Shown: one piece after another, positions 32,492 to 43,165 of the stretch
Numbering within the stretch: the first letter of the stretch is position 1
Layout of the letters: each line of letters opens with the position of its first letter
From: Rhizophagus irregularis
Lineage: Eukaryota > Glomeromycota > Glomeromycetes > Glomerales > Glomeraceae
Assembly (NCBI RefSeq): GCF_026210795.1
Contig: NC_089446.1
Location: forward strand, 2,013,001 to 2,077,000
Direction: 5' to 3'
DNA length: 64,000 nt
Notes under the pieces: model-generated
What the model was told of the DNA's origin: nothing
What the model saw: the letters and a program-made list of their open reading frames with translations, nothing else
Database searches by the model: none
Position numbers and translations under genes: made by a program

Positions 32492-33976
32492 ATGGCATCT
32501 CAATCTGATAACCCTCCTAATCCACCTAATTCATCTAATTCATCCCAACCTTCTCCCCAACCAAAATCTTTAGAAGGTGATTTGAGAAAATTATTATATG
32601 ACGAAAGATTTTATGATATTTCTTTAAAATGTTCGGATAACATTGTATTAAATGCTTGCAAAAATATTTTGGCAAGCCGTACTGAAGTATTTAATGAATA
32701 TATCTTTGATAAATCAAAAAAAAACAATGCAAATCAACAACGACAACAATTAGAGTTTGATAAAGTTAACTCAATAGCGATGAAACTTATTTTAGAATAT
32801 TTATATACTTCAAAGAATGAGAAAGAAACTTTAAGTGTTTCTAATGTTATAGAAGTTTATTATGCTGCAATTTTTTTCAAATTAGATGACCTACAGAATG
32901 ATATAATTGAATATACTATGAAAATTTTAAGAGAAGGTGATAAAACAGATGAAACAATAACTTATGGGACCGAAGAATTGAACGAATTGGCAAAAAAACT
33001 TTTATCAGAATTTATCGAAAAATTTTCATTAGATGTGAATAATGACATGAGTAAATTATTAGTTGATTGGGTAGCTAAAATACAGCTTTTCCCTGATAAT
33101 GCTGATGGTGATTCATTATCATTAATGGGACTTCAACATCTTCTAAATAAGACGTTTGAAACCAAAGATCAATTCGCTACTTATGAACTTACTCTTTTCG
33201 AATATACTCTAGTCAAAACTAAACATATTATATTAGAAGAGAAGACTGGCTCAAAAAAGCCTTATGATATGAATTACGATTCAAATGTGATCGAAAGAAT
33301 TAAGGATCGTTTAATGCCATTACTTCCATTTATTGACTTACGCATAATAGATCCTGATGATGTTGTATTAAAACTCGAACCTTTAAAATTATTTCCACAA
33401 GAAATGATTACAAATGCTTATCGTTATAGGATAGAAAAAAAGCACGAACTGCTTCAACCTATACGCGGTCGGATAACTTTTAGATGGAAATACGAATTCG
33501 AAGGTAAAGAATCTAAGGAATCCAAAAACCCACCTCCGCCCCCAATTATAACCAACAACGGATTTACCGTAGAAGTTGATTCAAATATTAAAAATTACCA
33601 ATCTATAATGGGAGATTTAGTTATCAAAGGTAACGGAATTCATAAGTGGGACATTTCAGTTGAAAATTTAAATGATACTATTTATATTGGAATATGTGGT
33701 AAAGATGAGAAATTTGATAAACCTGGGGATAAAACTTATCAATATGGATGGGCACTCGGTTCGGATGGCTATGTTTATAATAAGAGAGATTGGAAATGGA
33801 ATAACGCCAAATTTACAGTAGGCGATGTGGTTAATATTACCGTAGACATGACCGCTAAACATTGCTATTTTAGTATAAATAATCAAACTTTTTACGAAGT
33901 TATTGGTCATGCTTTTCCTGATGAATTATATCCTTTTGTTTCATTAAACAAGGGTGGTAAATTACATATAAAATAA
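32492..33976 (+). CDS. BTB-BACK-SPRY-like protein 2 (494 aa)
   Basis: Start ATG at 32492 after a T-rich acceptor-like tract. A Pro/Ser/Asn leader (PPNPPNSSNSSQPSPQPK) precedes KSLEGDLRKLLYDERFYDI. The BTB domain is about residues 38-150, with an NANQQRQQ insertion in the middle and LEYLYTSKNEKETL. The BACK-like region is about 150-310 and has an extra acidic loop (EGDKTDETITYGTEE). The C-terminal SPRY-like domain is about 325-494 (GRITFRW, GIHKWDISV, IYIGICG, YGWALGSDGYVYNKRDWKW, CYFSINN). Its SPRY wording is closest to the next gene downstream, which points to a recent tandem duplication between the two. Intronless coding part; an upstream leader intron is possible. Confidence 0.88.
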   Translation: MASQSDNPPNPPNSSNSSQPSPQPKSLEGDLRKLLYDERFYDISLKCSDNIVLNACKNILASRTEVFNEYIFDKSKKNNANQQRQQLEFDKVNSIAMKLILEYLYTSKNEKETLSVSNVIEVYYAAIFFKLDDLQNDIIEYTMKILREGDKTDETITYGTEELNELAKKLLSEFIEKFSLDVNNDMSKLLVDWVAKIQLFPDNADGDSLSLMGLQHLLNKTFETKDQFATYELTLFEYTLVKTKHIILEEKTGSKKPYDMNYDSNVIERIKDRLMPLLPFIDLRIIDPDDVVLKLEPLKLFPQEMITNAYRYRIEKKHELLQPIRGRITFRWKYEFEGKESKESKNPPPPPIITNNGFTVEVDSNIKNYQSIMGDLVIKGNGIHKWDISVENLNDTIYIGICGKDEKFDKPGDKTYQYGWALGSDGYVYNKRDWKWNNAKFTVGDVVNITVDMTAKHCYFSINNQTFYEVIGHAFPDELYPFVSLNKGGKLHIK

Positions 33977-34377
33977 TTATCATTTCTCCTTACCAAATTA
34001 GAGATTTTTCTTTTATTTTAACAAATATGTATTTGATTATATCTTTTAAATAAATAACGATAATATTTAAACCTTCCATAAAAAAAGTAAATTTCATATG
34101 ATTATCAGAAAGCTTTGTATTATGTATTAAAAAAACGAGTTTTTATTATTTCATTGTGTAAAGATACCATTGATTGTGATCATTGCATGTCGTTCTTTAT
34201 TTGATATAATATTTCCAAATATGGTATCATTTCACTGAATTATTTGTTTTCCAAAATTAGTGTGGAAAAAAAAAAATTTTTAAAGGTTGAAAATCTTTTC
34301 CCTCAAATTTAAACTTTTTTTTTAAAAAAAAAAACCACGAGATTTGTATAACTTAAGTTTTACGTTTTATAAAATAA
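33977..34377. other. Short intergenic region
   Basis: AT-rich. A T-run/A-run pair (about 34314-34334) able to pair lies about 45 bases before the next start codon. Confidence 0.5.
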
Positions 34378-35775
34378 ATGACAATTTCAGCAGAACTTGA
34401 GCTTGAGTCTATAATGATGGTTTCACCACGAAGAAAATTAGAAAATAATTTGAGAAAATTATTGGAAGATGAAAGATTTTTTGATATTACTTTAAAATGT
34501 TCAGATAGTCTTACATTACGTGCGTGTAAAAATATTTTAGCCGTTCGTTCTGAAGTATTTAATGACCTTATCTTTGATAATGTCGATAAACCAAAAAAAC
34601 AACTTGAATTTAATAAAATTGATTCAGTGGCGATGAAATATATATTAGAATATTTATACACTTCTGAGAATGAACGAGAAACGTTAAGAAAAAATAATGT
34701 GATAGAAATTTATTTTTCATCAATTTATTTTAAACTTAATGAATTACAAAAAACTATAATTGAATTTACAGAAAAAATTTTAAGAAATGGAGATGAGGAA
34801 TTAGGAAAAGATCTTTTAACAAGTTATATTGAAAAATTTTCTTTAGAAGCGGATAATGATATGGCCAATCTTTTAGTTAATTGGGTAGCTAAGATACAAT
34901 TATTACCCCATGAAGCTGATAGAGATTTATTATCATTGACAGCATTACATTATCTATTGAAGAAAACATATTGTACCGATAAGTCATTTGGAACTTATGA
35001 GCTTACACTTTTTGAATATACTCTTGTCAAGGCGAAATATACTGTATTAGAGGAAAAAATTGGTTTGAAAAAGGATCCATATGACATGAAATATGATTCA
35101 AATGTAATCGAAAGAATTAAGGAACGTTTAACGCCCTTACTTCCTTATATTGATTTACGTATAATAGATCCTGATGAGATTGTAAATAAACTTGAACCTT
35201 TATTTCCATCGGAAATGATTACAGACGCTTATCGTTTCAAAATAGAAAAGAAGCATGAAAAATTACAACCTATGCGTGGAAGGTTAATCTTTAAGTGGAA
35301 AAACTTTGGGAAAGATCTTTGGCAAGCTGAGAATAGGTTATACATAAGTAACAATGGATTTACCGTAGGAGCTGATTCTAAACTTAAAAACTACAAATCT
35401 ATCATGGGAGATTTAACTATTAAAGGGAAAGGAATTCATAGATGGGATATTTTAGTTGTAAACTTGAATGATACCATTTATATTGGAATATGTGGTTTTG
35501 AAGAGGAATTTAATAAACCTGGTGATAAAGGGTTTCATGGATGGGCCCTCGGTTCTGATGGGTATATTTATAATAAGAGAGATTGGAAATGGAATAGTTC
35601 TGTATATAAGATAGGTGATGTTATTAACATTATTGTTGACATGGACTCTAATCATTGTTATTTTGGTGTTAATAATAATATTCGGTATGAAAATTTTGGT
35701 CATTCATTCCCTGATGAAATTTACCCCTTTGTTTCTCTAAAAAGAGGTAGTAAATTACGTTTAATATCATATTAA
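34378..35775 (+). CDS. BTB-BACK-SPRY-like protein 3 (465 aa)
   Basis: Intronless. BTB about residues 28-125 (RKLLEDERFFDITLKCSD, RACKNILAVRSEVFNDL, LEYLYTSENERETL), BACK-like about 130-290 (LGKDLLTSYIEKFSLEADND), SPRY-like about 300-465 (RGRLIFKW, GIHRWDILV, IYIGICG, HGWALGSDGYIYNKRDWKW, CYFGVNNN). Met 1 and later in-frame Mets at residues 13-14 could both serve as starts; the first is kept because the next ones leave only a short leader before the conserved RRKLENNLRKLL. Closest sister within the window is gene 2 at 32492. Likely soluble cytosolic or nuclear adaptor; function inferred from domains only. Confidence 0.88.
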   Translation: MTISAELELESIMMVSPRRKLENNLRKLLEDERFFDITLKCSDSLTLRACKNILAVRSEVFNDLIFDNVDKPKKQLEFNKIDSVAMKYILEYLYTSENERETLRKNNVIEIYFSSIYFKLNELQKTIIEFTEKILRNGDEELGKDLLTSYIEKFSLEADNDMANLLVNWVAKIQLLPHEADRDLLSLTALHYLLKKTYCTDKSFGTYELTLFEYTLVKAKYTVLEEKIGLKKDPYDMKYDSNVIERIKERLTPLLPYIDLRIIDPDEIVNKLEPLFPSEMITDAYRFKIEKKHEKLQPMRGRLIFKWKNFGKDLWQAENRLYISNNGFTVGADSKLKNYKSIMGDLTIKGKGIHRWDILVVNLNDTIYIGICGFEEEFNKPGDKGFHGWALGSDGYIYNKRDWKWNSSVYKIGDVINIIVDMDSNHCYFGVNNNIRYENFGHSFPDEIYPFVSLKRGSKLRLISY

Positions 35776-36140
35776 TCATATTAATAATGAACAAATATTA
35801 TATATAATTATATAAATTTATATATATATATATATATATTGTATATATCAGATATATATATTTTTTTTTCACAAATTAAAAATTTTGTAACTTATTTTCG
35901 ATCGCGTTACTTTTGATTTTTTATGATAAAGTCATTTGATGGTCGATTAAATTTAAATTTAGTTAATACATAACTGATAACGACTTATCTTCATATGAGG
36001 GATCACATATTAGTAATTACACAAGTTAATCAAACCTTAAAACTCTTTGAAGAAGTCTTCCCCTAAAAATTCATTATAAATGGTCAAAGATCTTTTTTTT
36101 TTTAAAAAAAAAAAAAAATCAAGACGCAATTTATCCCACA
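35776..36140. other. Intergenic region with (TA)n microsatellite
   Basis: A TA run lies at about 35819-35840, with imperfect TA sequence on either side. A T12/A16-type pair at about 36091-36118 lies just before the next start codon. Confidence 0.6.
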
Positions 36141-37523
36141 ATGACAAATTTAACCAAACCAATAACGAAACAAATTATTAAGACACGAGGAGAATCATTG
36201 GAAAATGATTTGAGAGCATTACTTTATAACGAAAGATTTTTTGATATCAAGTTAAAATGTTCTAATGGTATCGTTTTGGGAGCATGTAAAAATATTTTAT
36301 CCGCTCGTTCTAATGTATTCAATAATTTTATACAACAAAAAAATATGAATAATATTGAATTTGATAAAATTGATTCAAATGCAATGGAATTTATTTTAAA
36401 TTTTTTATATACTTGTGAAATTGATCTTGAAAAATTGACGATAGATAATATTATTGAAATATATCACGCGACAGAATATTTTGAATTAGATATTCTTCAA
36501 AAACATATTATTGAATATACTAAACAAATTTTAGAATATGAAAATGATGATACAGGAAAAAAACTGTTATCAAATTTTGTTAATAAATATTGGTTCAATA
36601 ATGATAATGAAATTTCACAAGTTTTGATCGATTGGTTAGCAAAGATTTCATTGGTTCCTGATGAAGCTGAAAAAGATTCATTATCATTGATGGGATTACG
36701 ATATTTTTTGTGTAAAACTTATGATACTAGAAAACCTTTTGCAACATTCGAACTTGATATTTTTGAATATATCATTATTAAGATTGTCAAAATTATCGTA
36801 AAAAGTTTAGAAATCAAAGATAAACAAAATGAGAAAGAAATTATTTCCAAGAGAATAAATTATTATTTAAAATTATTAATTCCTTATATTGATTTACGTA
36901 GAATTGAATCCGATTATATTATTAAAAAAATTGAACCAATGAACGTATTTCCTTCTGAAATGATTACAGATGCTTACCGATTCAAATTACAAGAACAAAA
37001 TAAAATATTTCGATCTATTCGTGGAATTCCAATATTTAGATGGAATGATAATAATTTACATGATAACTTATATATTTCTAAAGATGGATTCACCTTACAA
37101 GCTGATCAAAATCTTGACGCGTATAAACATGTGATTGGAGATTTAATTATCAGAGGGAAAGGAATTTATGAATGGGATATTATAATTGAAAAATTGTGTA
37201 AAACTATTTATATTGGTATTTGTGATCATAAAGAATTTAATCAAGAATTTTGTTATAATAATCAATATTATGGTTGGGTTCTTGGATCAGATGGTTTTGT
37301 TTATAATAAAAAAAAATGGAAAAAATATACAAGTGAAAAATTTAAGGAAGGAGATAAAGTTACGGTACATTTAAATATGACAGATAAAACTTGTGCATTT
37401 TCGGTTAATAATTTTAGGAATGATGATGTTACTGAATGGAAAAATATTCCTTCTGAAATTTGTCCTATTGTCTCATTGAAACAAGGTAGTAGATTACGTA
37501 TACAACCTCATTTTTTACTATGA
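36141..37523 (+). CDS. BTB-BACK-SPRY-like protein 4 (460 aa)
   Basis: Intronless. A leader MTNLTKPITKQIIKTR precedes GESLENDLRALLYNERFFDI. BTB is about residues 30-120 (GACKNILSARSNVFNNF, LNFLYTCEIDLEKL, YHATEYFELDILQ), BACK-like about 130-285 (KKLLSNFVNKYWFNNDNE, LIDWLAKISLVPDEAE), SPRY-like about 295-460 (RGIPIFRW, GIYEWDIII, IYIGICD, YGWVLGSDGFVYNKKKWKK, CAFSVNN). The BTB middle loop is short. SPRY wording groups with genes 1 and 5 (YEWDI, SEWxN-type, RIQPH ending) rather than with genes 2 and 3, so the array holds two subgroups. An adaptor role is inferred. Confidence 0.87.
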   Translation: MTNLTKPITKQIIKTRGESLENDLRALLYNERFFDIKLKCSNGIVLGACKNILSARSNVFNNFIQQKNMNNIEFDKIDSNAMEFILNFLYTCEIDLEKLTIDNIIEIYHATEYFELDILQKHIIEYTKQILEYENDDTGKKLLSNFVNKYWFNNDNEISQVLIDWLAKISLVPDEAEKDSLSLMGLRYFLCKTYDTRKPFATFELDIFEYIIIKIVKIIVKSLEIKDKQNEKEIISKRINYYLKLLIPYIDLRRIESDYIIKKIEPMNVFPSEMITDAYRFKLQEQNKIFRSIRGIPIFRWNDNNLHDNLYISKDGFTLQADQNLDAYKHVIGDLIIRGKGIYEWDIIIEKLCKTIYIGICDHKEFNQEFCYNNQYYGWVLGSDGFVYNKKKWKKYTSEKFKEGDKVTVHLNMTDKTCAFSVNNFRNDDVTEWKNIPSEICPIVSLKQGSRLRIQPHFLL

Positions 37524-38070
37524 ATTATAAATCCTGTATTAAATAAATTAGTTATTAGCCTTGTATGATTATTATAATAAAAGTATCACAAAAAAAAAAA
37601 ACCTTATATAAGTTTTCAGGATTTTTAATGTTGTACCGTTCGCGCTAATTATTAAACGGATCGGAAAAAAGTGGTAAATAATAAATTGATTTTTTTTTTC
37701 GTTCTTCAACAATATTATTTTTTTATTGTAGCTGACAAAAGTCGATAAAATAATTAAAATTGATATAAAATTTACGTCTCGTTTTCTTTCTAAGGTGATA
37801 GTGGAAGAAGAGGTGATAGCGGGTTATATAAGTCGTGGGAAAGTTAACTAAATAAGATTTGAGATAAGCGAGATTGCCATGTGAAGTGAAATTGATTAAC
37901 CATATCTAGCATAAATTATATCATAATACAGACATTAATCAAACGTTAAATAAATAAAGGGTATTGAACTCCAAGAAAAATAACCAAGAAAAATCAAAAA
38001 AAGTTTTACCTGAAAACCTATCGCAATCAATCTTTCTAATCCTTCTTTCTTGGATTATTTATATATACAA
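37524..38070. other. Intergenic region
   Basis: AT-rich with poly(A)/poly(T) runs. No gene seen. Confidence 0.5.
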
Positions 38071-38484
38071 ATGCGCAACACATATATATTACTTTATTGG
38101 TGTTACCAATTGATTCGTTGGTGTTTGAAATCTGTGATTTCTAGTCATATTGTAAATGCTCTTATAGCAACTGGTTGTTCAGGAATGGTGATTGGCACCT
38201 TAGTTTATGGTACCAGTTATTGTATTATACGTAATAAAAATAATAATAATAATAATAACAATGAAGCATTAAAATTTGTTGAAGATGTTTTACACGATGC
38301 TGCTTTAGAAACATTAATGAGCTTTATAGGAAAAGTAGTGGCTCCAAAAATTATTAGATATAAAACATCTAAAGGAATTGCAAAAATAATCACAGCAAGT
38401 AAAAAAATCTCTTACTTAATATTAAAGGAGATTACAGAATTTATCACATGTTTCAGCAAGGTAACTTCTCTCTTGTTGAATTAA
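38071..38484 (+). CDS. Small membrane-protein candidate (137 aa)
   Basis: ATG at 38071; the frame is open slightly further upstream but without another ATG. The N-terminal third is hydrophobic (YILLYWCYQLIRW, then ATGCSGMVIGTLVYGTSYCII), compatible with one or two membrane spans. An Asn run (NNNNNNNNE) and a mixed C-terminal half (ALETLMSFIGKVVAPKIIRY) follow. A possible donor (AAG|GTAACT) near 38459-38462 means the C-terminus could continue in another exon. I do not recognise the family. It sits between BTB genes 4 and 5 and is unrelated to them in sequence. Confidence 0.5.
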   Translation: MRNTYILLYWCYQLIRWCLKSVISSHIVNALIATGCSGMVIGTLVYGTSYCIIRNKNNNNNNNNEALKFVEDVLHDAALETLMSFIGKVVAPKIIRYKTSKGIAKIITASKKISYLILKEITEFITCFSKVTSLLLN

Positions 38485-39297
38485 AAATACTATAAAGATT
38501 TTTTAGTAGTAACATAAATTATCTTTAGTGAAAATATCAAAAATGATTAGAAATATTATCTGATACTATTATTTAGTTGAGAAAAATATGATTAGACAAA
38601 TAAAGTATCATACATTCATACTGATATATGTAAATAACCAAGTATGAAAACAAACTTGGAACTTAGAACGTAAATAAACTTATCATTAGCTATAAATAAT
38701 CATAACCTTTTTCTGATAATCACTTAAAAGTCGTGTAACACTAATCAATGTTCATATGTAGTGTGTTTGTACAGTATATATATATATATATTTATATATA
38801 TACAATCCACAATCCATCCTTTTATAATATTGAAACTTTTCACATCTCCGCTTAAATATTTACTTGGTTCGTTCGAATTTTTTTTTCTTTGTACAGTTTA
38901 CTTTTCAAAAATTCGTGTAACCTCTATTCTATTAGTATTCTATTACGTTATTACAATGTTAACAATATATTGTATTATTGTATCGCTGTCGCGATTTAAT
39001 TAAAATTAATTAGAATAAATTAAATTTTACCAAAAATAAAATAATACATTTGATATTTTCTCAATATAATTGATGTCCACGTGGTTAATCAACAGGAATA
39101 ACAGGAATTTTAACTTTTTTTTTAAAAAAGTAAACAAATAACATATATGTCTTCAAATCATATGCTTTATCATAAAGATTTCTCATGATAGCCAAATTAG
39201 TTAAGCCACAACATTTTCTCCAACCTATTTTTTTTTTCCTTTTTTTTTCGAAAGAAAAAATTTTTTTCTTTTACTTTTTTCTTCGATAGATAATATC
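38485..39297. other. Intergenic region
   Basis: AT-rich, with a (TA)n-like tract near 38776-38802. A T9/A6 pair at about 39117-39130 and long T tracts lie just before the next start. No gene supported. Confidence 0.5.
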
Positions 39298-40743
39298 ATG
39301 ACAACATTATTCAAATCAAAAAAAAATCATAATAAACCATCTATACGAGGAAAATCATTAGAGAATGATTTGAGAACTTTACTAAATGATGAAAGATCCT
39401 ATAATATTTCTTTAAAATGTTCTGATGGAGTTACGTTACGTGCATGTAAAAATATTCTAGCAACTCGTAGCGATGTATTCAACAATCTTATCTTTAATAA
39501 ATCAAAAGCAGAAATTAAAAATATTATATTTACAAAGATTAATTCTACTGTCATGAAGGTTATATTGGAATTTTTATATACTTCAAATATTAAAAAAGTG
39601 GATTTAACAGTTAAGGATTTTATAGAAATGTATTATGCAGCAAATTGTTTTAAATTAAATGAACTCCAAAAAGATATTATTGAATTTACCAAGAAAATTT
39701 TAAATGATGGAGATAAAGATTTAGGTAAACAACTTTTATCTCAATATGTTGAAATCTTTACTATAAAAAGTTATAATGGAATGTCAAAATTATTGATTGA
39801 TTTTGTGGCAAAATTTAATTTAAATCCTTTAAAAGATGATTCTTTATCATTATTAGCTTTAAAATATCTTTTATCAAAAACACTTGATGTTAAAGTACCT
39901 TTTGCCACTACAGAATTTGAATTATTTAAATATACTTTAATCAAGATTAAAAGAATCATTATTAAAGATTATTATTTACCTAATCAAGATTCAGCATTTA
40001 TTATGGATTATGAACCAAATATAGTTAAAGATATACAAAAACAGTTGAAACCATTATTACCTTATTTTGATTTACATCGAATGGATTTCATGTGCATCAT
40101 GAAATATGTCGAACCTTTAAATGTCTTTCCTTATGAAAGATTATTAGATGCTTACCGTTGTAAAATTGATGAAAATATTTCTGCTCAAGAAATTATTAAT
40201 AACTCAAGATTAATTCGTGGTGTTCCTATTTTTAGATGGCAAGCTTATCATGAAAGATTCATCGAATTAAATTATGGTTTTCATGTTTCAAAGGATGGAT
40301 TCACTGTAGAAGTTAGTAATATTAATGATAATTCTATTAAATCTATGATAACGGATATGATCATTAAAGGAAAAGGAATTTATGAATGGGATATCGTAAT
40401 CGAAAAATTACATAAAACTGTTTGGATTGGATTATGTGATTATGATAAAACATTAGAAGAAAATGTAATAATATATATTCAAAAATATCATGGTTGGCTT
40501 CTTTGTTCTGATGGTTATGTTTATCATAAGAAAGATCGTAAATGGTATGATGCTAAATTGAAAGAAGGTGATATTATTACAATTCATTTGGATATGACTG
40601 AAAAATCTTTTGCGTTCTCAATTAATGGTAAAAAATATCCAATTGTTTCTGAATGGAAAATTACTTCTAAAATTATTCCTGTTGTTTCATTAAGACAAGG
40701 AAGTAGATTACGAATACAACCTCATTTAAACGAATTGTCTTAG
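39298..40743 (+). CDS. BTB-BACK-SPRY-like protein 5 (481 aa)
   Basis: Intronless. The basic leader (FKSKKNHNKPS) is followed by GKSLENDLRTLLNDERSYNI. BTB is about residues 30-128 (RACKNILATRSDVFNNL, LEFLYTSNIKKVDL, YYAANCFKLNELQ), BACK-like about 130-290 (GKQLLSQYVEIFTIKSYN, LLIDFVAKFNLNP), SPRY-like about 300-481 (RGVPIFRW, GIYEWDIVI, VWIGLCD, HGWLLCSDGYVYHKKDRKW, FAFSINGKK). The usual GWVLGSDGY motif reads GWLLCSDGY and the following DWKW reads DRKW, so the SPRY-like surface has diverged. Last member of the array; HMG-box genes begin about 700 bp downstream. Confidence 0.87.
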   Translation: MTTLFKSKKNHNKPSIRGKSLENDLRTLLNDERSYNISLKCSDGVTLRACKNILATRSDVFNNLIFNKSKAEIKNIIFTKINSTVMKVILEFLYTSNIKKVDLTVKDFIEMYYAANCFKLNELQKDIIEFTKKILNDGDKDLGKQLLSQYVEIFTIKSYNGMSKLLIDFVAKFNLNPLKDDSLSLLALKYLLSKTLDVKVPFATTEFELFKYTLIKIKRIIIKDYYLPNQDSAFIMDYEPNIVKDIQKQLKPLLPYFDLHRMDFMCIMKYVEPLNVFPYERLLDAYRCKIDENISAQEIINNSRLIRGVPIFRWQAYHERFIELNYGFHVSKDGFTVEVSNINDNSIKSMITDMIIKGKGIYEWDIVIEKLHKTVWIGLCDYDKTLEENVIIYIQKYHGWLLCSDGYVYHKKDRKWYDAKLKEGDIITIHLDMTEKSFAFSINGKKYPIVSEWKITSKIIPVVSLRQGSRLRIQPHLNELS

Positions 40744-41458
40744 AGATATTCAACCTTTTTTTTTTTTTTCTTTTTTTTATTACTTGAACATTTGGGTTAA
40801 TATTTATTTTATAAATAATTTATGTCAAATAAAATTTTCCAACCATTTTTATTATCAAAAAAAATTATAAAATTGTACCTTCATATTTATGATTGTACCA
40901 AGAATTTTATTTAGGATAAAAGTGGTAAAGGGAATCGAGTGTAACGAAACCTACTGTAAGTTTATTTTGGTTCATCTTACAATTAATTATTCATTCATTC
41001 ATGCCATTCAACTTTATCTATTATTAGGAAAGTTAGTAAATTTTGTCCCACCAAAGTCGTCCGTTTTCCGAGATCTTCCATAGAATTCCTAAATAAGAAT
41101 TTACTGAGCATAATAATATCCTAGAAAAAGTTGCCGTTTGACAAAAAATCTGCTAGGATTGGAAATTAAATAATATTATTGTATAGTATACGTTGTTTGG
41201 TCATATTTTCAGTTGACTTATTATGTATTAATAAGGTCAAAAAACAAAGCAATAAATTTTGTGTTTCTGGAATATTTTACCCGGATCGCCAACTGAACTA
41301 CATGAAATTATCAAACAATAACATACTGCGGTTTGTATTAAAAAAAACAAAAACAATATAATAAATTAAGGGATTTTTTTATAAAAAGGCATTTTTGTAC
41401 GGAATCTAATGAAACATCCTTCAATTGGATCCATTTAATTATTTTTTTCTTATTAAGT
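40744..41458. other. Boundary between BTB and HMG arrays
   Basis: AT-rich, with two short frames lacking any recognisable wording (40889-41083 and 41179-41361). No feature supported. Confidence 0.5.
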
Positions 41459-43090
41459 ATGGGTAAACCTAGAAAACAAAGATGGTGTGCCAACTACTAT
41501 CCACCTGATCCGGATAAAACTGACGAAGATATTGTAAATGATTATATCTATAGGTATAATATAAATAAAGAAAAATTCTATAAATTGTTGACTAACTCGA
41601 AAAAAACTCGACGTCATAAAAGTCAAGAGAAATCAGAAAGAAATGGAACCATCAAAGTTAAAACACCTCCCCGCCCTCAGAATAGGTTTATTTTATATAG
41701 GAGATTTAAATCACGTAGCCCCAAATTTAAAAAAAGGCGAAAGGAGGATAGAAAAGTTAAACTTACATCAAAAGAAATAGCAATTCTTTGGAAAAATGAG
41801 ACGGAAGAAGTAAAAAAGGTTTTCTGTGCTCTTGAAAGGATGGTCAAGATAAAGCACAGGGAGGTTTATGGAGATGATTATAAATATAAAAAAAAGAAAA
41901 GAGGGTCATCGATCTCATCTGACAATTCTTCAACCGAATCATTACCATATTATCAAGCTTCCCAATCTTCAACAGATTCATCCAATATGAGCTTGCACAC
42001 ACTTGGAGACTCTACCTCGTCCAACTTAAATTCGCCGAATCAAAACATGATGAATGATGCCATTCCAGGAGATTCGCACAATCACAACTTTACTAATAAC
42101 GCTCATGGAGATTCTACCTCTCCCAGCTTAAATTTGCCGAATCAGAACTTGATGATTGATGCCACTTCTGGAGATTACTTGAGATCGTACAATTACAACT
42201 TTACTAATAACACTCTTGGAGATACTACCTCGCCCAACTTAAATTTGCCGAATCAAAACATGATGAATGATGCCACTTCTGGAGATTACTCGAGATCGTA
42301 CAATCACAACTTTACGAATAACACTCTTGGAGATTCTACCTCTCCCAACTTAAATTTGCCGAATCAAAACATGATGAATGATGCCACCTCTGAAGATTAC
42401 TCGAGATCGTACAATCACAACTTTACTAATAATACTCTTGGAGATTCTACCTCGCCCAACTTAAATTTGCCGAATCAAAACATGATGAATGATGCCACTT
42501 TTGGAGATTATTCGAGATCATACAATCACAACTTTACTAATAACATTCTTGGAGTTTATACCTCGCCCAACTTAAATTTGCCGAATCAAAACATGATGAA
42601 TGATGCCACTTTTGGAGATTCGCACAATCACGACTTTATTAATAACATCCTTGGAGATTCTACCTCGCCCAACTCGAGATTGCAGAATCCAAACTTGATG
42701 AATGCCGACGCTTTTAGAGATTCTACCCCACCCAACTTGATTTCGCAGAATCAAAATACAATGAATGATGCGACTTCTGGAGATTGCCCCGGCTTCACCT
42801 ACATTCTTGAAGATTCTACTTCATCGAGTTCGCAGAATTACAACTTACCTAATTATGCTTCTACCTTACCCGACTTATTCTATGATCAGGATAATTTAAA
42901 CAATTATGCTAATTCTACCTCACCCAACAATGACGCATTTGGATTTTACACTCAACAGTCTTCCAATTTTGATTCAACGGATCCTTTTGAACCTGATTAT
43001 ATGGTTGATAATACATACTTATATTTCGACTTCATCGTACGACAGTTACTTGAATCAAATCTGAAACAAAGTGTTTCAGGGTATCTATAA
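41459..43090 (+). CDS. MATA-type HMG-box protein 1 with 37-aa repeats (543 aa)
   Basis: Intronless. The N-terminal DPDKTDEDIVNDYIYRYNI motif is shared with the paralogues. The HMG box spans about residues 69-142 (TPPRPQNRFILYRR, LTSKEIAILWKNETEEVKKVF, HREVYGDDY). This type binds DNA in the minor groove and is the mating-type/MATA class that is massively expanded in Rhizophagus. A basic stretch KYKKKKRGSS may localise the protein to the nucleus. Residues about 170-430 are seven or so tandem 37-aa units (PNLNLPNQNMMNDAT, GDYSRSYNHNFTNN), followed by Asn/Ser-rich sequence. The repeat probably gives a disordered, length-variable region. Whether it regulates mating genes is unknown. Confidence 0.88.
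   Translation: MGKPRKQRWCANYYPPDPDKTDEDIVNDYIYRYNINKEKFYKLLTNSKKTRRHKSQEKSERNGTIKVKTPPRPQNRFILYRRFKSRSPKFKKRRKEDRKVKLTSKEIAILWKNETEEVKKVFCALERMVKIKHREVYGDDYKYKKKKRGSSISSDNSSTESLPYYQASQSSTDSSNMSLHTLGDSTSSNLNSPNQNMMNDAIPGDSHNHNFTNNAHGDSTSPSLNLPNQNLMIDATSGDYLRSYNYNFTNNTLGDTTSPNLNLPNQNMMNDATSGDYSRSYNHNFTNNTLGDSTSPNLNLPNQNMMNDATSEDYSRSYNHNFTNNTLGDSTSPNLNLPNQNMMNDATFGDYSRSYNHNFTNNILGVYTSPNLNLPNQNMMNDATFGDSHNHDFINNILGDSTSPNSRLQNPNLMNADAFRDSTPPNLISQNQNTMNDATSGDCPGFTYILEDSTSSSSQNYNLPNYASTLPDLFYDQDNLNNYANSTSPNNDAFGFYTQQSSNFDSTDPFEPDYMVDNTYLYFDFIVRQLLESNLKQSVSGYL
42010..42690 (+). repeat. 111-bp coding minisatellite
   Basis: In-frame 111-bp units (37 codons) keyed on AATTTGCCGAATCAAAACAT and TACAATCACAACTTTAC. 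Inner units are nearly identical; outer ones are diverged or shortened, the usual sign of recent unequal exchange in the centre. Confidence 0.85.
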
Positions 43091-43165
43091 AAAAAATCAA
43101 ACCCAACTGAAAGTCTATAAGAAGTCAATATAATAACTTAGACAAAAATATCAACCAAATCTTTT

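Noticed and set aside
38041-38070. Upstream start (TTG, 38050) for the small membrane protein
   Set aside because: A non-ATG start is unlikely in a fungal nuclear gene; the ATG at 38071 was used instead.
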